From: Antennarius striatus
Taxonomy: Eukaryota > Chordata > Actinopteri > Lophiiformes > Antennariidae
NCBI RefSeq assembly: GCF_040054535.1
Contig: NC_090797.1
Span: 10,267,001 to 10,331,000 of the forward strand
Length of the DNA: 64,000 bases
Reading direction: 5' to 3'
Shown: one piece after another, positions 1 through 11,400 of the stretch
How positions within the stretch are numbered: the stretch's first letter is position 1
How the letters are laid out: each line of letters starts with the position of its first letter
Program-made: the position numbers and the translations under genes
The notes under the pieces: generated by a model
The model's database searches: none
What the model was told of the DNA's origin: nothing
The model's input: only the letters and a program-made list of their open reading frames with translations

Positions 1-63
1 TTTTCCTTTCCTTGTGGTCATGTACTTTGCACTTACTAGGGTTCTTGTAAAACAACTACATGC

Positions 64-132
64 TATATATACATGTATATATATATATACATTATACAAT
101 TTCCTCCGGGATTAATAAAGTATCTATCTATA
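64..132 (+). repeat. (TA)n tract followed by a LINE-type 3' tail
   Basis: A TATA/CATG dinucleotide run (64-95) is followed by AATTTCCTCCGGGATTAATA and then AAGTATCTATCTAT. The second block has the form of the 3' end of fish L2/Rex-type non-LTR elements, which end in short tandem units such as ATCT. Only the last ~35 bases are recognisable, as expected for strongly 5'-truncated insertions. The family name is an inference from memory of fish repeats. Confidence 0.5.
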
Positions 133-1004
133 TAGGGACATTTTTTAAAAAAAGGACATTTGTGAATCTGCAGCCCATAAAGTGGTTTAGTCAGAAAAAT
201 CCTAGAAACTTAATTTAGGTGATGAATCTTTTTGTTCCCCCATTGAACCATTAGATTAGAATGAAAATGTTTATTGCAGCAGCTTCAAATTTTAGTAAAA
301 AATGAAAACAAAATTGAAGATGAATTTGATTTCTCTTTTCATGCTTTTCTCAAATAGTTTGTGGGTCCATCAGGGGGAAAAAAACACAATCTATGCTGGC
401 TTGATGCTGTGCTCCTCCAGCTCTGCAGAGACATTGCATTTAAATTATCCGTCATTTAACCCATTATCAGAAGATTTTCAATTGTGTGTTTCGATCTCTC
501 TTATTTCAGTTACTGGAGCGGTAGTAAAACCACGTGGGCTAATCTTGTGTATTTCAGACTTCAAGCCACGACATAAGGGAGCATGTTCAAAGAAATAAGA
601 TTTTTTTAAAAAAGAACATCTTATTCCTGAGATAAGTTAGACTCGGGCATCTTTATGTCAAAAGAAGGAAGAGTTTCACCATCTGGCTCCTCACCATTAT
701 TGCAGTAATCTAAACGACAAGAGAAGAGACGTGTTTCCCCAGACTGCAGCTTATAAAAATAGAATTAAAATCCCTCACATACCACCCACCTCTCTTTATT
801 CTCTCCCTTACACTTCGATTGTCTGTTTTTCACTCTTTCTTTCAAGTTCTAATCATTTATAAGGTCATTATTTAAATCTGCATGTGTTTTTATCAGCTTT
901 CGTATGCAGTTGTAATGGAAAAGAATTGCATTATCAGGCTTGGACATATCCTGTTGGGAATGGCCAGATGACGTTTTACATTAAGATATTGCCTCCATTA
1001 GTTG
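133..1004. other. AT-rich intergenic DNA, nothing recognised
   Basis: Unique-looking AT-rich DNA. A 98-codon open frame at 302-598 has no recognisable domain, no splice context and no coding-like composition, so I treat it as chance. No gene is called here. Confidence 0.6.
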
Positions 1005-1237
1005 TTGGACCTCCTCCCTGGGGAGGTGTTCCGGGCATGCCCTACCAGGAGTTGACCTTGAGGAAGACCTAGGACACACAGGAGGATCCATATCTCCGGG
1101 CTGGCCTGGGAACGCCTCGGGATCCCCCCGGAGGAGCTGGAGTAGGTGTCTGGGGAGAAGGACGTATGGGTATCCCTCCTGAGACTGTTGCCCCTGTGAC
1201 CCGGCCCCGGATAAGCGGTTGAAGATAGATGGATGGA
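1005..1237 (+). mobile_element. Dead LINE 3' end (non-LTR retrotransposon)
   Basis: Read on the + strand, this block encodes fragments such as GRPRTHRR and LAWERLGIPPEELE, then VSGEKDVWVSLLRLLP, with stop codons in between. This is the C-terminal signature of a reverse-transcriptase ORF abundant in fish genomes (pattern 'GRPR..WRDY..RLAWERLGIPPEEL'). It is followed by CCGGATAAGCGG and a short GATG tail (1228-1237), the typical 3' terminus. The frame is broken by at least three stops, so the copy is inactive. A Rex/L2/RTE-type family is inferred; I cannot decide which. Confidence 0.7.
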
Positions 1238-1378
1238 TGTTTAAAGAAGTGGAAACAATATTCATGTCAAATTAACAGGAGAGGATGAATGAAAATGAGG
1301 CTGAACAAACCTGTTCAACTATGGTAAAGTAAAAATAAAATAATGAATAAAACTACAAAATCACTGTTGACATCAATA

Positions 1379-1446
1379 GTTCTTCTTCTCCTTATGGCTT
1401 TACCCTTCAGGGGTCGCCACAGTGAATCAGTTGCCTCCATCTCACA
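1379..1446. repeat. Fragment of an interspersed fish repeat
   Basis: The segment CTTCTTCTCCTTATGGCTTT continues into ACCCTTCAGGGGTCGCCACA and a GAATCAGTTGCCTCCATCT-like stretch. I recognise this as a widespread short interspersed motif of fish genomes. The boundaries are uncertain and no terminal repeats are visible. Confidence 0.4.
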
Positions 1447-2230
1447 GAAAAAATGGAGAGACAAAAAATATAACTACATGAACTCTAGGCACTCATGAAT
1501 ATGAGTGAGCTACTCGCAAAAGGTATTTCCACCTGTAGGGTTGCTATTGTAAGTAAACACACAGTAATTTGATTGATCATGTGAAAACATTTATTTTAGC
1601 ACCTTGTCATTTACAGAATAAAAATATATATTCATGTGATACACCTCGAAACTGCTCACCCAGGTCAAGATCTGGTGAAGCGTTAAACTCAAGTTTAACT
1701 TCACTAATTAGTACCTCCTCAGTTGTTTGTGACACATCCCATCAAAATAATGAGACGCTGTTCATTATTAATGATAATTCATCTCAACATATATTATTCA
1801 TGATTGAAGAGGCCCAAAGGGAGGCAGCAGGGTCAGAGTTTGGTGACCTGAAACTTCATTATGTGTCGGAAGGTACATAGGGCGACAGCTTCCTTTTCCC
1901 TGGTGTGGGTCTATGGCGGGTCAGTCCCATCACAGATGCTGATGAGAACTGTGACGGAGGTGATGATGAGGATGGTGACGTACAAAGATGTGCGTGTGTG
2001 TGTTTGGGCTTTTAATATGTGTATGTCTGAAAAATTAGCATTTTTTGGCATGTGCACCGGTTTCAGAGTGCACATGAAGGCACTTTGGAGTGTATGTATG
2101 ACCTATACCTTCCTGTACTTTCCTACACCCCCATACACCCCACCTCCTCCCTTGCTTCCCCCTATTCGGTGTAAATGAAAATGCAGGACTATATTTGGAG
2201 AGAGCTGATGTCACAAGTGGTTTGAGAGAT
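1447..2230. promoter_or_regulatory. iapp upstream region with A-box-like TAAT clusters
   Basis: This is the 0.8 kb upstream of the proposed iapp TATA element. It holds CTAATTAG (1704-1711) and a dense ATTATTAATGATAATT cluster (1763-1779). Mammalian insulin and IAPP promoters use TAAT-core 'A boxes' bound by PDX1, so these are plausible islet elements, but TAAT cores are common in AT-rich DNA. The motifs are seen; their function is inferred. Confidence 0.3.
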
Positions 2231-2234
2231 GAGC

Positions 2235-2333
2235 CTATAACTGTTGAGTTGCTTTGTGTGACAGCCTGACAAACCCTGGGCTGCTCCAGTGACAGACTGG
2301 GATCTACTGGCTTACCGGCAAACACAATACAGA
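2235..2333 (+). promoter_or_regulatory. iapp: Putative iapp core promoter and noncoding exon 1
   Basis: A CTATAA element (2235-2240) lies about 95 bases before a strong splice donor (ACAGA|GTAAGT, exon end at 2333). Mammalian IAPP has a short untranslated first exon followed by an exon that starts the signal peptide, and this arrangement would match it. A likely acceptor for the next exon is TTTGCTGCAG, ending at 3193, 33 bases before the start codon. No transcript evidence is available, so the start site (~2265) is a guess. Confidence 0.4.
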
Positions 2334-3226
2334 GTAAGTCCTTTCACTTTCTTACAGGCTTGGTTTGTATGAGTGGAGCTACAGGATCCAGACAGTGTTT
2401 TTAGTTTGTATAAGGTATTTTACTCGGAGGTTTTGTGGTCTGTTTTCTTTTTTTTTCCTTTAAAATTGTTGTTAAAACAAACAAAAAAATGTATATTTTA
2501 ATTTATGAGACAGAAATCATTCAAAGACACCAAATATGATGACACTGCAGGAGCAGTTATGATGTTATATTTAATGTGAGGAAGCAGTAAAAGTTATTTT
2601 TATGAATGCATTCTGAGTCAAGTAAAAGGAAATAGAAAACATTCATTAGGTTTGAAATAATTACTCGATGAAAAATCATGTTTAAACAACAGGGTCAATT
2701 ATTCTTTGGTGAGGATTTATTACTTTTCTTTGTATTAAGGGACAACAGATTGAATATCTTTGGAAATACAAAACAAGAAAATTTTAGATATCAACTCTGC
2801 TTCTGATAATTAATTAATAAAGTAAGTTAATTGTAAAAGTATTCAGAAATAATCATTTATACATTTTATAATCTTACAATAGGGACAAAGATGTATTTGA
2901 GTGTCGTTATTTACATAATTTAATACTTGTTTGGTGCTGGTGAATTATTGTCATTTAAATTACATTGTACATTGTATAGAATTAGTATTGCTCTCATGAA
3001 AGGTGAATGAAATGTTTTGGGGGTTTTTTACATTTTTGTCTTTTAATGTGTACATAATTTAACACATTTCTCTTCTGATGTCCACTCATCTTATCTCTGC
3101 TAACAATAAAGGTTAATTACAACAAATGAAACAAATTCTGAATTACCTGGTTTGCCTTTGTCTTCTGTAACAATGAATCACACTTTGCTGCAGCTGCTTT
3201 ATCCATCCAAGTTATCATCCTACACT

Positions 3227-4155
3227 ATGAATCACCTGAGGTTGCCTGTGCTTCTCCTGCTGTTGCTTGTGTTGCTGCGCTGTGTCACCACCGCCCCAAC
3301 ATACAGGTAAGTCTGTATAACTTGCAGACCAATTAGTCAATTGTATGTTGAGGCAAGAATACCTATTTGTCAGTGTAAAATTCAGCAGAATGTAAATAGC
3401 AGTGAACTGTTTTACTTCACTGAAACACTAATCGTATGAGATCAAACATCGGTTTAAGTGATAATTGTTTTAACAGGCAAGTGAGGAGATTAACCCACTG
3501 GGGAAGCAGGTGGATGTTGTGTGATAAGAAGGGTTGCAATGTTCTTTCTGAGGAGCAGCAGGGCACTGATGACTCTCTTGAGGGGGAGACAATCATGCAC
3601 CTCTTTGTGGAAGGCTTTACTGTGCATCCTCTGGGTGCTTATAACCACTTCTTCTTGATCTTGGGCTTAGTGGATGTTTGATAGATATCATTTGCTATTG
3701 GTATGCAACTCTTTGACACTTTTCTCTCTGTAATTTAGGTACTTCAGTCCCAGTTCATCAAGCGAGCAGGAAAATAGTCTCCCTGACAGCGACGGCTGGT
3801 TAGCTCCTGGTATAATCTCCAATCCATTCCTCAGCCTTGTTGCCACACGACCTCAGAGGGGACTAACTGCAATGAACAAGTAATAGCCTTTACATAAACA
3901 TCCCACTATATTAAATCAACATTATGTGAAAATCATCTTATTGGTAAGTTATCTGTTTGTATCCATCTCTGCATCCACAGTCATCATATAGAGAAGAGGA
4001 AGTGCAACACAGCCACCTGCGTCACTCAAAGGCTAGCAGACTTCCTGGTGCGCTCCAGTAATACTATAGGAACCGTCTATGCACCCACCAACGTGGGATC
4101 TTCCACCTACGGCAAGAGGGACCTACTGCAGCCTCCTGTCTACCTGTCTCTCTAG
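3227..4155 (+). CDS. iapp: Islet amyloid polypeptide (amylin) precursor
   Basis: Secreted peptide hormone of the calcitonin/CGRP family, made in pancreatic beta cells and acting on calcitonin receptor-RAMP complexes to slow feeding and gastric emptying. Coding exons are 3227-3306, 3739-3879 and 3981-4155. All borders are GT/AG with consistent phases, giving 131 aa. A signal peptide (residues 1-23) has a poly-Leu core and a likely cut after VTTA. The propeptide spans about 24-80 and ends in the dibasic site EKR. The mature peptide is 37 residues (81-117) and starts KCNTATC, with the disulphide-forming Cys2 and Cys7 and an [10 protein letters not shown] helix. It ends GSSTY, followed by GKR, the amidation and cleavage site. 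The C-terminal peptide is [11 protein letters not shown]. The precursor is longer than the ~89-aa human one because of the middle exon, which carries most of the N-terminal propeptide. CGRP is unlikely because the mature N-terminus is amylin-type. Confidence 0.95.
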
Positions 4156-4402
4156 TACCAACCCCCAGAAGTCTGATGATATAACATCACGTATACATCT
4201 TATGTAAAAATGATAGTGAGAAAGACATTCATAGTGATGACACTGCTGATGATGACTATTAGAGTATAAGTTTTATTGTTTATTTCATAACTTTAAGAAA
4301 CAGTGCCTTTAATTTAAAACCATCTAAGTCAATGTGTGTGTGTTTTTTTTTCTTCTGGCTTTGTAAATGTTGTGGTTTTGTTAATGTTAATGAAATACAT
4401 CA

Positions 4403-4416
4403 AATAAATGAATAAA
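4403..4416 (+). terminator. iapp: iapp polyadenylation signals
   Basis: Two AATAAA hexamers (4403-4408 and 4411-4416) lie 250-260 bases after the iapp stop codon. A T/GT-rich stretch (4328-4380) lies upstream of them rather than downstream. The position is sensible for the 3' end of a short peptide-hormone mRNA. Confidence 0.5.
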
Positions 4417-4504
4417 AGTAAATGTGTAAAGCCATTCCTTACATTTTCTTGTAGGAATGATGATTGCAATCCTCTCGCCTGCATCCTACATTGTTTGTTG
4501 GAGC

Positions 4505-4720
4505 CAATTCCAACCGACTTCGGGTGAACGGTGGGATAAACCCCGAATATAATGCCAGCTCATCTCTGGGCCACACGAAAGTTAAAAAAAAAACAACACA
4601 CTCACACAATTTGGTGTTATCGGTTCACCTAATGCTTGATTTTGGAGGTGAGAAGAAGCTGAAGAATCAATAGTGAACCACGCAAACAGGGGGAGAACAT
4701 ACAAACTGCACAGAAAGCAA
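4505..4720 (-). repeat. Degenerate SINE-like copy
   Basis: The pieces TTTTGGAGGTGAGAAGAAGC, CCACGCAAACAGGGGGAGAA and CATACAAACTGCACAGAAAG match the body of the tRNA-derived SINE at 40867-41215 in the same orientation. The copy is diverged and lacks a clear tRNA-like head and tail. It lies just beyond the iapp polyadenylation signals. Confidence 0.55.
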
Positions 4721-7700
4721 TTGAATGAAACCTTCTTGCTGTGAGGCTAACATGCATCAGTAAATGCAACTTATTGGTTTTGATAATGAAATCTTTACAA
4801 TATATTTTAAAAAAGTTCAATTTATTGCATATCTGCTCCATGCAGGAGCTCCACTGTGGGCTATTACCATTTCTTCAACTAGCTCTCTTAGCCTACCACA
4901 TACACACAACTAAATATAAATAAGCAGAAAGAACAATGTTCTACTAGCTCTCATTTTTTTCTTCCATTTCCCACAAAACCTATCCACCAGTGAGGAATGT
5001 GTACTGTAATTCCTATAATATTCTGTATGTGTGCTTCCTAATGGATTGATACACTTGAAAAATAATAGCAAGTTATTATAGTGTGGGCAACAGACTGGAC
5101 ACCAGGAGGGATGACGGTACAGTCCAGGATTCTTTTTTTTGATTTTGTAGTAAATTTCACCAACCATATATAGACTATCAGACTGAGTTTGATTAAACTC
5201 AGTAGGTGGATTAGGCATATAGAAAGAAAGGACACATTAAATTTTGTGGCTCCAGGTCAAAGGGCAGAATCGTGATTCCCTGAACCTTTCTGAGCATTGC
5301 AAGAGTTTTTGGGATTAGATTTTTTTAGTCAATGACACATTCTCTATGTAACGGATAACCAAGACACTGGATGCAATGATGGAGCCCAAAAAATTAATCC
5401 ATACAATTTTTAGTACTTTCAAGGAATAATTAAATTTTTACACTTAACAAACCTTGATGACAGCCATCTTTTTAAAAAACAACAACAACAAAAAATATTA
5501 ATAACATAAAAACCAATAATAATTTAAAAAAAAAACCCAATACATTAAATATTCCCGGACATTAGACTATGGACCTCCCTTTTTTTCTCTCTCCTAGGAC
5601 AAGGTTAGATATGTAACAGGTTATTTATTACATCTTTCATCACTTGACACCTAAAAACCTCCAATTAAATATGTCTAACTTCAATTAGAGTCTTGCACTC
5701 ACCACATGCATTGGTGAGAATTTTTAGAAAATGAATAAGATCAAATTCTTGATAAACTACTAATTACATTAGCTTTAATCAAGCAAAATCTCATTTGTCC
5801 GGATTCATTATCAAACATTAATGATAAAAATGTGAGAATTAATTATAGGTTTAAGTTTTCATGGACATTGAGTTATAATATGGGGGTCAGGAGGTTTCTG
5901 ATGACATTACGGGGTGAATGAGGACCTCATCTGGGGGTTATTGGTGGTATGAGGTGAGAACTAGTCAATATTAGCATGTCTGATGTTGCATGTATTTTTT
6001 CATTGTCTTTTTTTCGTATTTGTTTGTTTATTTGCATATGAAGAATTATTTGTTAATTTTGCATTTTACAAAACTGTATACTAGGATCAATTCCTTCTAT
6101 GGTGGATAGTAAAAAGGTATGCATGCATTATGTTTCACTGCACTGTATTGTGTAGTGACTAACGATTATTTTGATAGCAGAATGTTCAGCGAAACGATTC
6201 ATTGCTCATCATATCTTTGCATATATGTGTACATCCAATTAATGGAAACCCTCAGAGGTTAGTCTCCAATGAATACACTTAATGAACTGTGATGTTAGAT
6301 TTCAATCTGTGGTGTCAGTTTCCCTTTACAAATCTCAATTTAACTCCTGGATTCAGGAACTGAACTCTAAATATCTGCTTCAATTAATGGATTCACATTT
6401 TTACACTTTTGGATTGTAATAAAGATTGCTTCACATCAGATTTGCATACATTTAGTGCATTAATTTCAAATATTTCTTCAAATATATTTGTATGACAGAA
6501 AATTTAATACAATTGAGTAGAATAAATAAAAAGAAATAAAAGTGATCGCAGCACACTATTCCACGTTGTCAGATATTTTCCTCCCGCCGGGGTTATTCAG
6601 GGTAACATTATGAAAATCAAGAGGGGACTGATGACGCACAGCATTAACCCATGTTTGATAACTGGTAACCTGATCATCCTAGACAGCGACAGAGATTCAC
6701 CAATGCCTGTTTAACGCCAACATAAAAGGTTTTTCAAAAATACAACAAGTACCAGCTTTTACAAGTGAATCCAATAACAGTGCAGTCATCATCCTCCAAA
6801 TATCCTGGCAGTGAATGGGGTCATATCAAGGTATGGCGATTAGTTTATGTATAATCATAAATTGCTGTGCTTCAGCTTTTACTGAGTGGTGAGTTGTTTG
6901 TCACCGCATGAATAACAGTTGATGGATGTTTTGATGGAATCTCAATTCTGATTCACGGCCTGTTGACCACACTTATCTGTGACATTTACGATGACACCAT
7001 GGTCCAAATGTAAAAATACAAGAGACTTTCTCTATCTGCTGCTAACCTCAAAAGTTAGGGTGGAGTGATTCACAATTTGTTTGTTTTTCTAAGTCAGGAA
7101 ATAGAAAACAAATACGTCAATTTATGATCTAAATATTGTCTGATGCAATGGTAATGCCATGCTTATACTGTCAAATGCTATTCAAACATTCTGATGCTGC
7201 ACCAAACTCCATCAACATATGTATACAAATTCATTCAATTTGACAGCAGATTTTTGTATTTTGATTCATATCCTGTTGAAACATTATCAAAATTACATTC
7301 TATTACATAAAGAATTCACTCATCTTTTCAACAATTAATGATCTAGAAACATTTTGTTAATATTTCAGTTAGGACAATTTCATATTGTACAAAATCCCTC
7401 AGTCGATAGCATTGTTAACATGAATACAGGTATATAGTTGACTGTTATATCTAAAAATGTAATTCCACAAACCAAATTGTGCATTATGTATAATTAGCTG
7501 GAATAAAAAAGGCAGATAAACATTGAACAATCGCCTGACTATGGAGCTGGATGAGTTTTACGGTGGTCAGTGCATGAAGTGGATAAACATTGCTTTAAAT
7601 ACTGTAGTGCATCAGAGTTGCCAAAGTGCTACCCTATAAACCCTTTTTCTCACAAACACATTAGACATGTTCGTTACGAGACATTTAGGCAAACCTCACT

Positions 7701-7744
7701 GGTATATATGCATGATTTGAGGTCATTTTTGCCCTGGAGTGTCT
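4721..7744. other. AT-rich intergenic spacer between iapp and pyroxd1
   Basis: About 3 kb of AT-rich DNA with no recognisable gene. The open frames present are short, carry no known motif and lack splice context. Homopolymer and A-rich runs (5473-5535) are present. I see no RNA gene and no clear transposon. Confidence 0.6.
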
Positions 7745-7835
7745 TTTACTTTATTGATCCCCTGAATGGTAAAATCTTTGCATCTGATCCATCCTTGAGT
7801 AGCAGTGAACAACCCTTACGCTGGAATTAAGTATC
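7745..7835 (+). repeat. Fish interspersed-repeat tail
   Basis: CTTTATTGATCCCCTGAATG runs into GTAAAATCTTTGCATCTGATCCATCCTTGAG and an AGCAGTGAACA-like end. The form resembles the widespread fish repeat that reads 'TTTATTGATCCC...CTGCATTTAACCCATCC...GCAGTGGGCAGCC'. It is diverged and its family is uncertain. Confidence 0.4.
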
Positions 7836-8039
7836 CCATTCAAGGATATATAGGCATGTAGACTCAAAAGAGTAGGGTGCAAACCATTTCCTAAAATTTG
7901 ACTTCACCTGATTGCATAATTAAACAAGCATATGTCTGGGCGAACATCAGGTCTAGTTAGAATAGGGCAAGTGGATTGAAATATGATGGGGTTGCAAAAT
8001 CACTGATGATTGGTGGTGTTCTCATTTATTTCAGGTCCC

Positions 8040-8407
8040 TTCAAGTCTGATCTAAGCTTTGTAGTCGTGTAAATGCAAACATTTAGTTGGACATGCATTT
8101 AAACTTCAGTTTAGACGAAACGCGCTAGGAAAACCCCTCCTGCTTGCCGTACTAAAATGTAAATACGGAAGTTACGTTTCTTTCGAGCTCTTTTAGGTAT
8201 GAAGAAGCTGGGATCAGTAGCTAGCACAAGAAATTTCTAGGAAATCTATTATATTTATGAACGATTAGTTAAATTAACGTTCACGAGTCCGAAAAACAAA
8301 CCCCGTCAGATTCACCGTTTGACTTTATCTCCGATGCATTTGTTTCAAAATGCGAAGGAGTGAGTGTTAGCTACAAACTGCTAGCATATCAGTCTTATAA
8401 GCATAAG
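8040..8407 (+). promoter_or_regulatory. pyroxd1: pyroxd1 promoter and 5'UTR region
   Basis: Immediately upstream of the pyroxd1 start codon, CpG-containing DNA replaces the AT-rich spacer. A CGGAAG ETS-type core (8166-8171) sits in ACGGAAGTTACG, and there is no good TATA box. This is usual for a broadly expressed gene. The first ATG in frame is at 8408. The transcription start is not determined. Confidence 0.45.
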
Positions 8408-11400
8408 ATGGAAGAAAAGAAAGAGAAAACATTTAGTTTTGTAATCGTGGGAGGTGGAATCGCGGGTGTGACTTGTGTTGAGCAGGTGAAGATGAATAAA
8501 TAGGTTATGTTCACACAGAAAATTGCTCAAGTAGGACACAGTTTTGCTGCTGTCGTGTACTTAACATCCACCTTTATTGACAGCTATCATCTCAGATTCC
8601 CTGCGCTGAAGTGGCTTTGATTACAGCAGGTCCCCATATCAAGGCAGTAACCAACTATAAACAGGTCAGGATGATGATGATGACTAAGATGAAGTTGTAT
8701 ACCCTAACGACAAGCAGTGATTAAAAGTATACCTGCACTCAATGCTGAGAATGTCACGTATTAAAAAAAAAAGAAGAAGTTTATATTGGTCTGTTCTCTC
8801 TCTAAGGTGTCCAAGATACTGGAAGAGTTCGACGTTGAGGAGCGACCATCTAGTGTTTTGGAGGAGAAATATTCCAATCTGACTGTGATCCACTCTTCTG
8901 TCAAATCACTTCACACACAATCACATGTCAGTAGTTTTTTTTTGTAGATTATGAATGATAGGGATACACTAGTTGTACATGTTTGCTATGTTCATACAGC
9001 ATATTTGGTATGCTGGATTTTATTATTGACTATCACCTGCTAATTCCTGAATCACAGCCCAACCAAGGCTTTATGAGAATATTATCTGTGTACTGTCGCC
9101 ACCTTGTGGGAATATCAGTGCAGCAAGAACATTGACTTGAAGTTTTTGTTCATCAGACTCAATTGTGATTTGAAAATTTCCTATTTTTATGATCGTCCTT
9201 AGTATGTGGAAACTGCAGATGGTCGTGTTTTTGGTTATGAGAAGCTGTGTATATGCAGTGGTGGACGACCTAAGCTTCTAACGCAAGACAACCCTCATGT
9301 ACTGGGGATACGGGACACAGACAGTGCCCAGGTACAACCCCACATCTCTGGGATTTATATTGTTACGGACATGCATTTTATAAATTTACAGAAGACACTG
9401 AAATAATATAAATGACTTCTTTAGTAGGATACATGCAAGAGAAAATATAGGACCTACTGTATTTTCTGACACTTTTGTGAATAACTTGAAAAGTATGCAA
9501 TTTATGTAAAAATGTGTACAATTTGATGTAGATCCAGATTAGAATCACAATATATCAAATAAAATATATATTTGCAATTCACATTTTTGAGTAATACAGA
9601 AAACAGTAGGAGCAGTTTCTATGTCACTGTGAAATGATGGGAAATGGAGCTAAAAAATCTCTATCCATCTTCCATTTGTTAGATGTGAGGCTTTTTTAAA
9701 AAACATTTTCATCAATTTAACAAAAATCGCACCAATTTCCATAAAACTTTCTGGAGGTTTGGGCCCTGAGCAAACTAAACTAATAATCAGGATTATTTTG
9801 GCATTCTTCCTTTTCTTGTCAGCTGTTAAGATACCGTCTCAATGTCACTGCACTGGATCTTGGCACTGTGAACAAAAATATCTTCAAGTAACAAATGTGG
9901 CAGCTACATTATATTTTTGTATTTGTTTAAAAATGAAGGCAATAGCAGAGTAAATATAGAACTCCTGATTTTAAATAAGTGAATTGTTTAGAATTGTCCG
10001 GGGAATCTATGAACAGTCATTATGGTTGAACTTGAAGCATTTCATCCTGTGATTAAAGCTTGTTAACGTTCTTTGTGCCTCAGGAGTTTCGGAAGCGGTT
10101 ATCCGAAGCAAAAAGAATAGTTGTCGTTGGAAATGGAGGGATTGCCCTGGAATTAGTGTAAGTAAAAGAAAAAATATTAACAAGGTGTGCCAGTATTTAG
10201 GAAATTGCGTGATTGTTTTAATTCATGTAACCCATCGTTTTCTGTCATATTTGAATTGTCCTCTTGAAACCGATCAAACTGATTCTTTTACATGTTGCTG
10301 TGATTAGCTGCTCCATCTGTTCCTTCCATGCTCTTGTGACACATTCCTCATAGATACGAGGTGGAGGGCTGTGAGGTGATCTGGGCTGTGAAGGACAAAG
10401 CTATTGGAAACACCTTCTTTGACGTTGGCGCAGCACAATTCCTCATTCCATCCCTGGAAGTTGACAAGCCGGAACGACCTGCTCCCTGTAAGAGACTCCG
10501 CTATACGACGGAGGATTCAACACCTGAGGGGTCCCAGACATTCACAGCAGGTCTTATTTAAATGCATTTTCTTATGCTACACTAGATTCTGTGCTGAGAT
10601 CCTAATCATTCATTTTTTAAAATTAAAATAATTGCTCATTTTCCTTTGTATGTTTGTGAATGTCCAGAGAGAAATTCACGGGGCTGTGGTTCTGGTACTA
10701 CAGAGGCTGGCAGCGCCCTTGGCCCAGACTGGCATGCAGATATACTTTTACGAGGAGCAGAGCAGGTGAGATTTCATAGTTACTAGTTACTACAGAATGG
10801 TTCCTAAGTGATGGAGGTTGACTTACAAAAAAGGATGCACCAATCTGCCTTTTTTGCTTTGTGTTAAATAAGTTTTACACCTTTGTGTTTAAAGTGTGTG
10901 TGGTTCATTGGAAGCTGCACTGTGACCTCAGGCAGTATGAGTTAGCCCTTTCTTGCTGGCTCATTGGATGTGCATGAACTCTATAGTTTAACTGTTCAGA
11001 ACAGGAACAACAGTGATGTGATATGTAAATAATTTGAAGTTGAAAGGAAAGAAATTGTCCAGCTACCAAGGATAGTCCTTTGTGAATGTGGCTTCTGCAA
11101 CACGTATTGAGCACTAATCAGATTAAAGTAATAGACAAATATTATGGCCTAATGTTCAAAATTAAAACAACTTTAGCTCTCTCTCCTCACACTCATGTAA
11201 CATGTAGGAATGAAATCTAAACGCATGACTAGTAATTTGCATTACACCAAATGAAGATAAATCACAATAGTTGAACAAAATGATTTGACCAACAAACTGC
11301 CATAATGATTTAAGCATCATTACAAACACAACACCATAGTGTAGGTAGAAGAAAACTAACAAGTAATTGAATACCATATTAGCACATTGTCTCACCAACG

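Noticed and set aside
10404..10631. Second open frame overlapping pyroxd1 exon 6
   Set aside because: A frame-shifted shadow of a confirmed exon.
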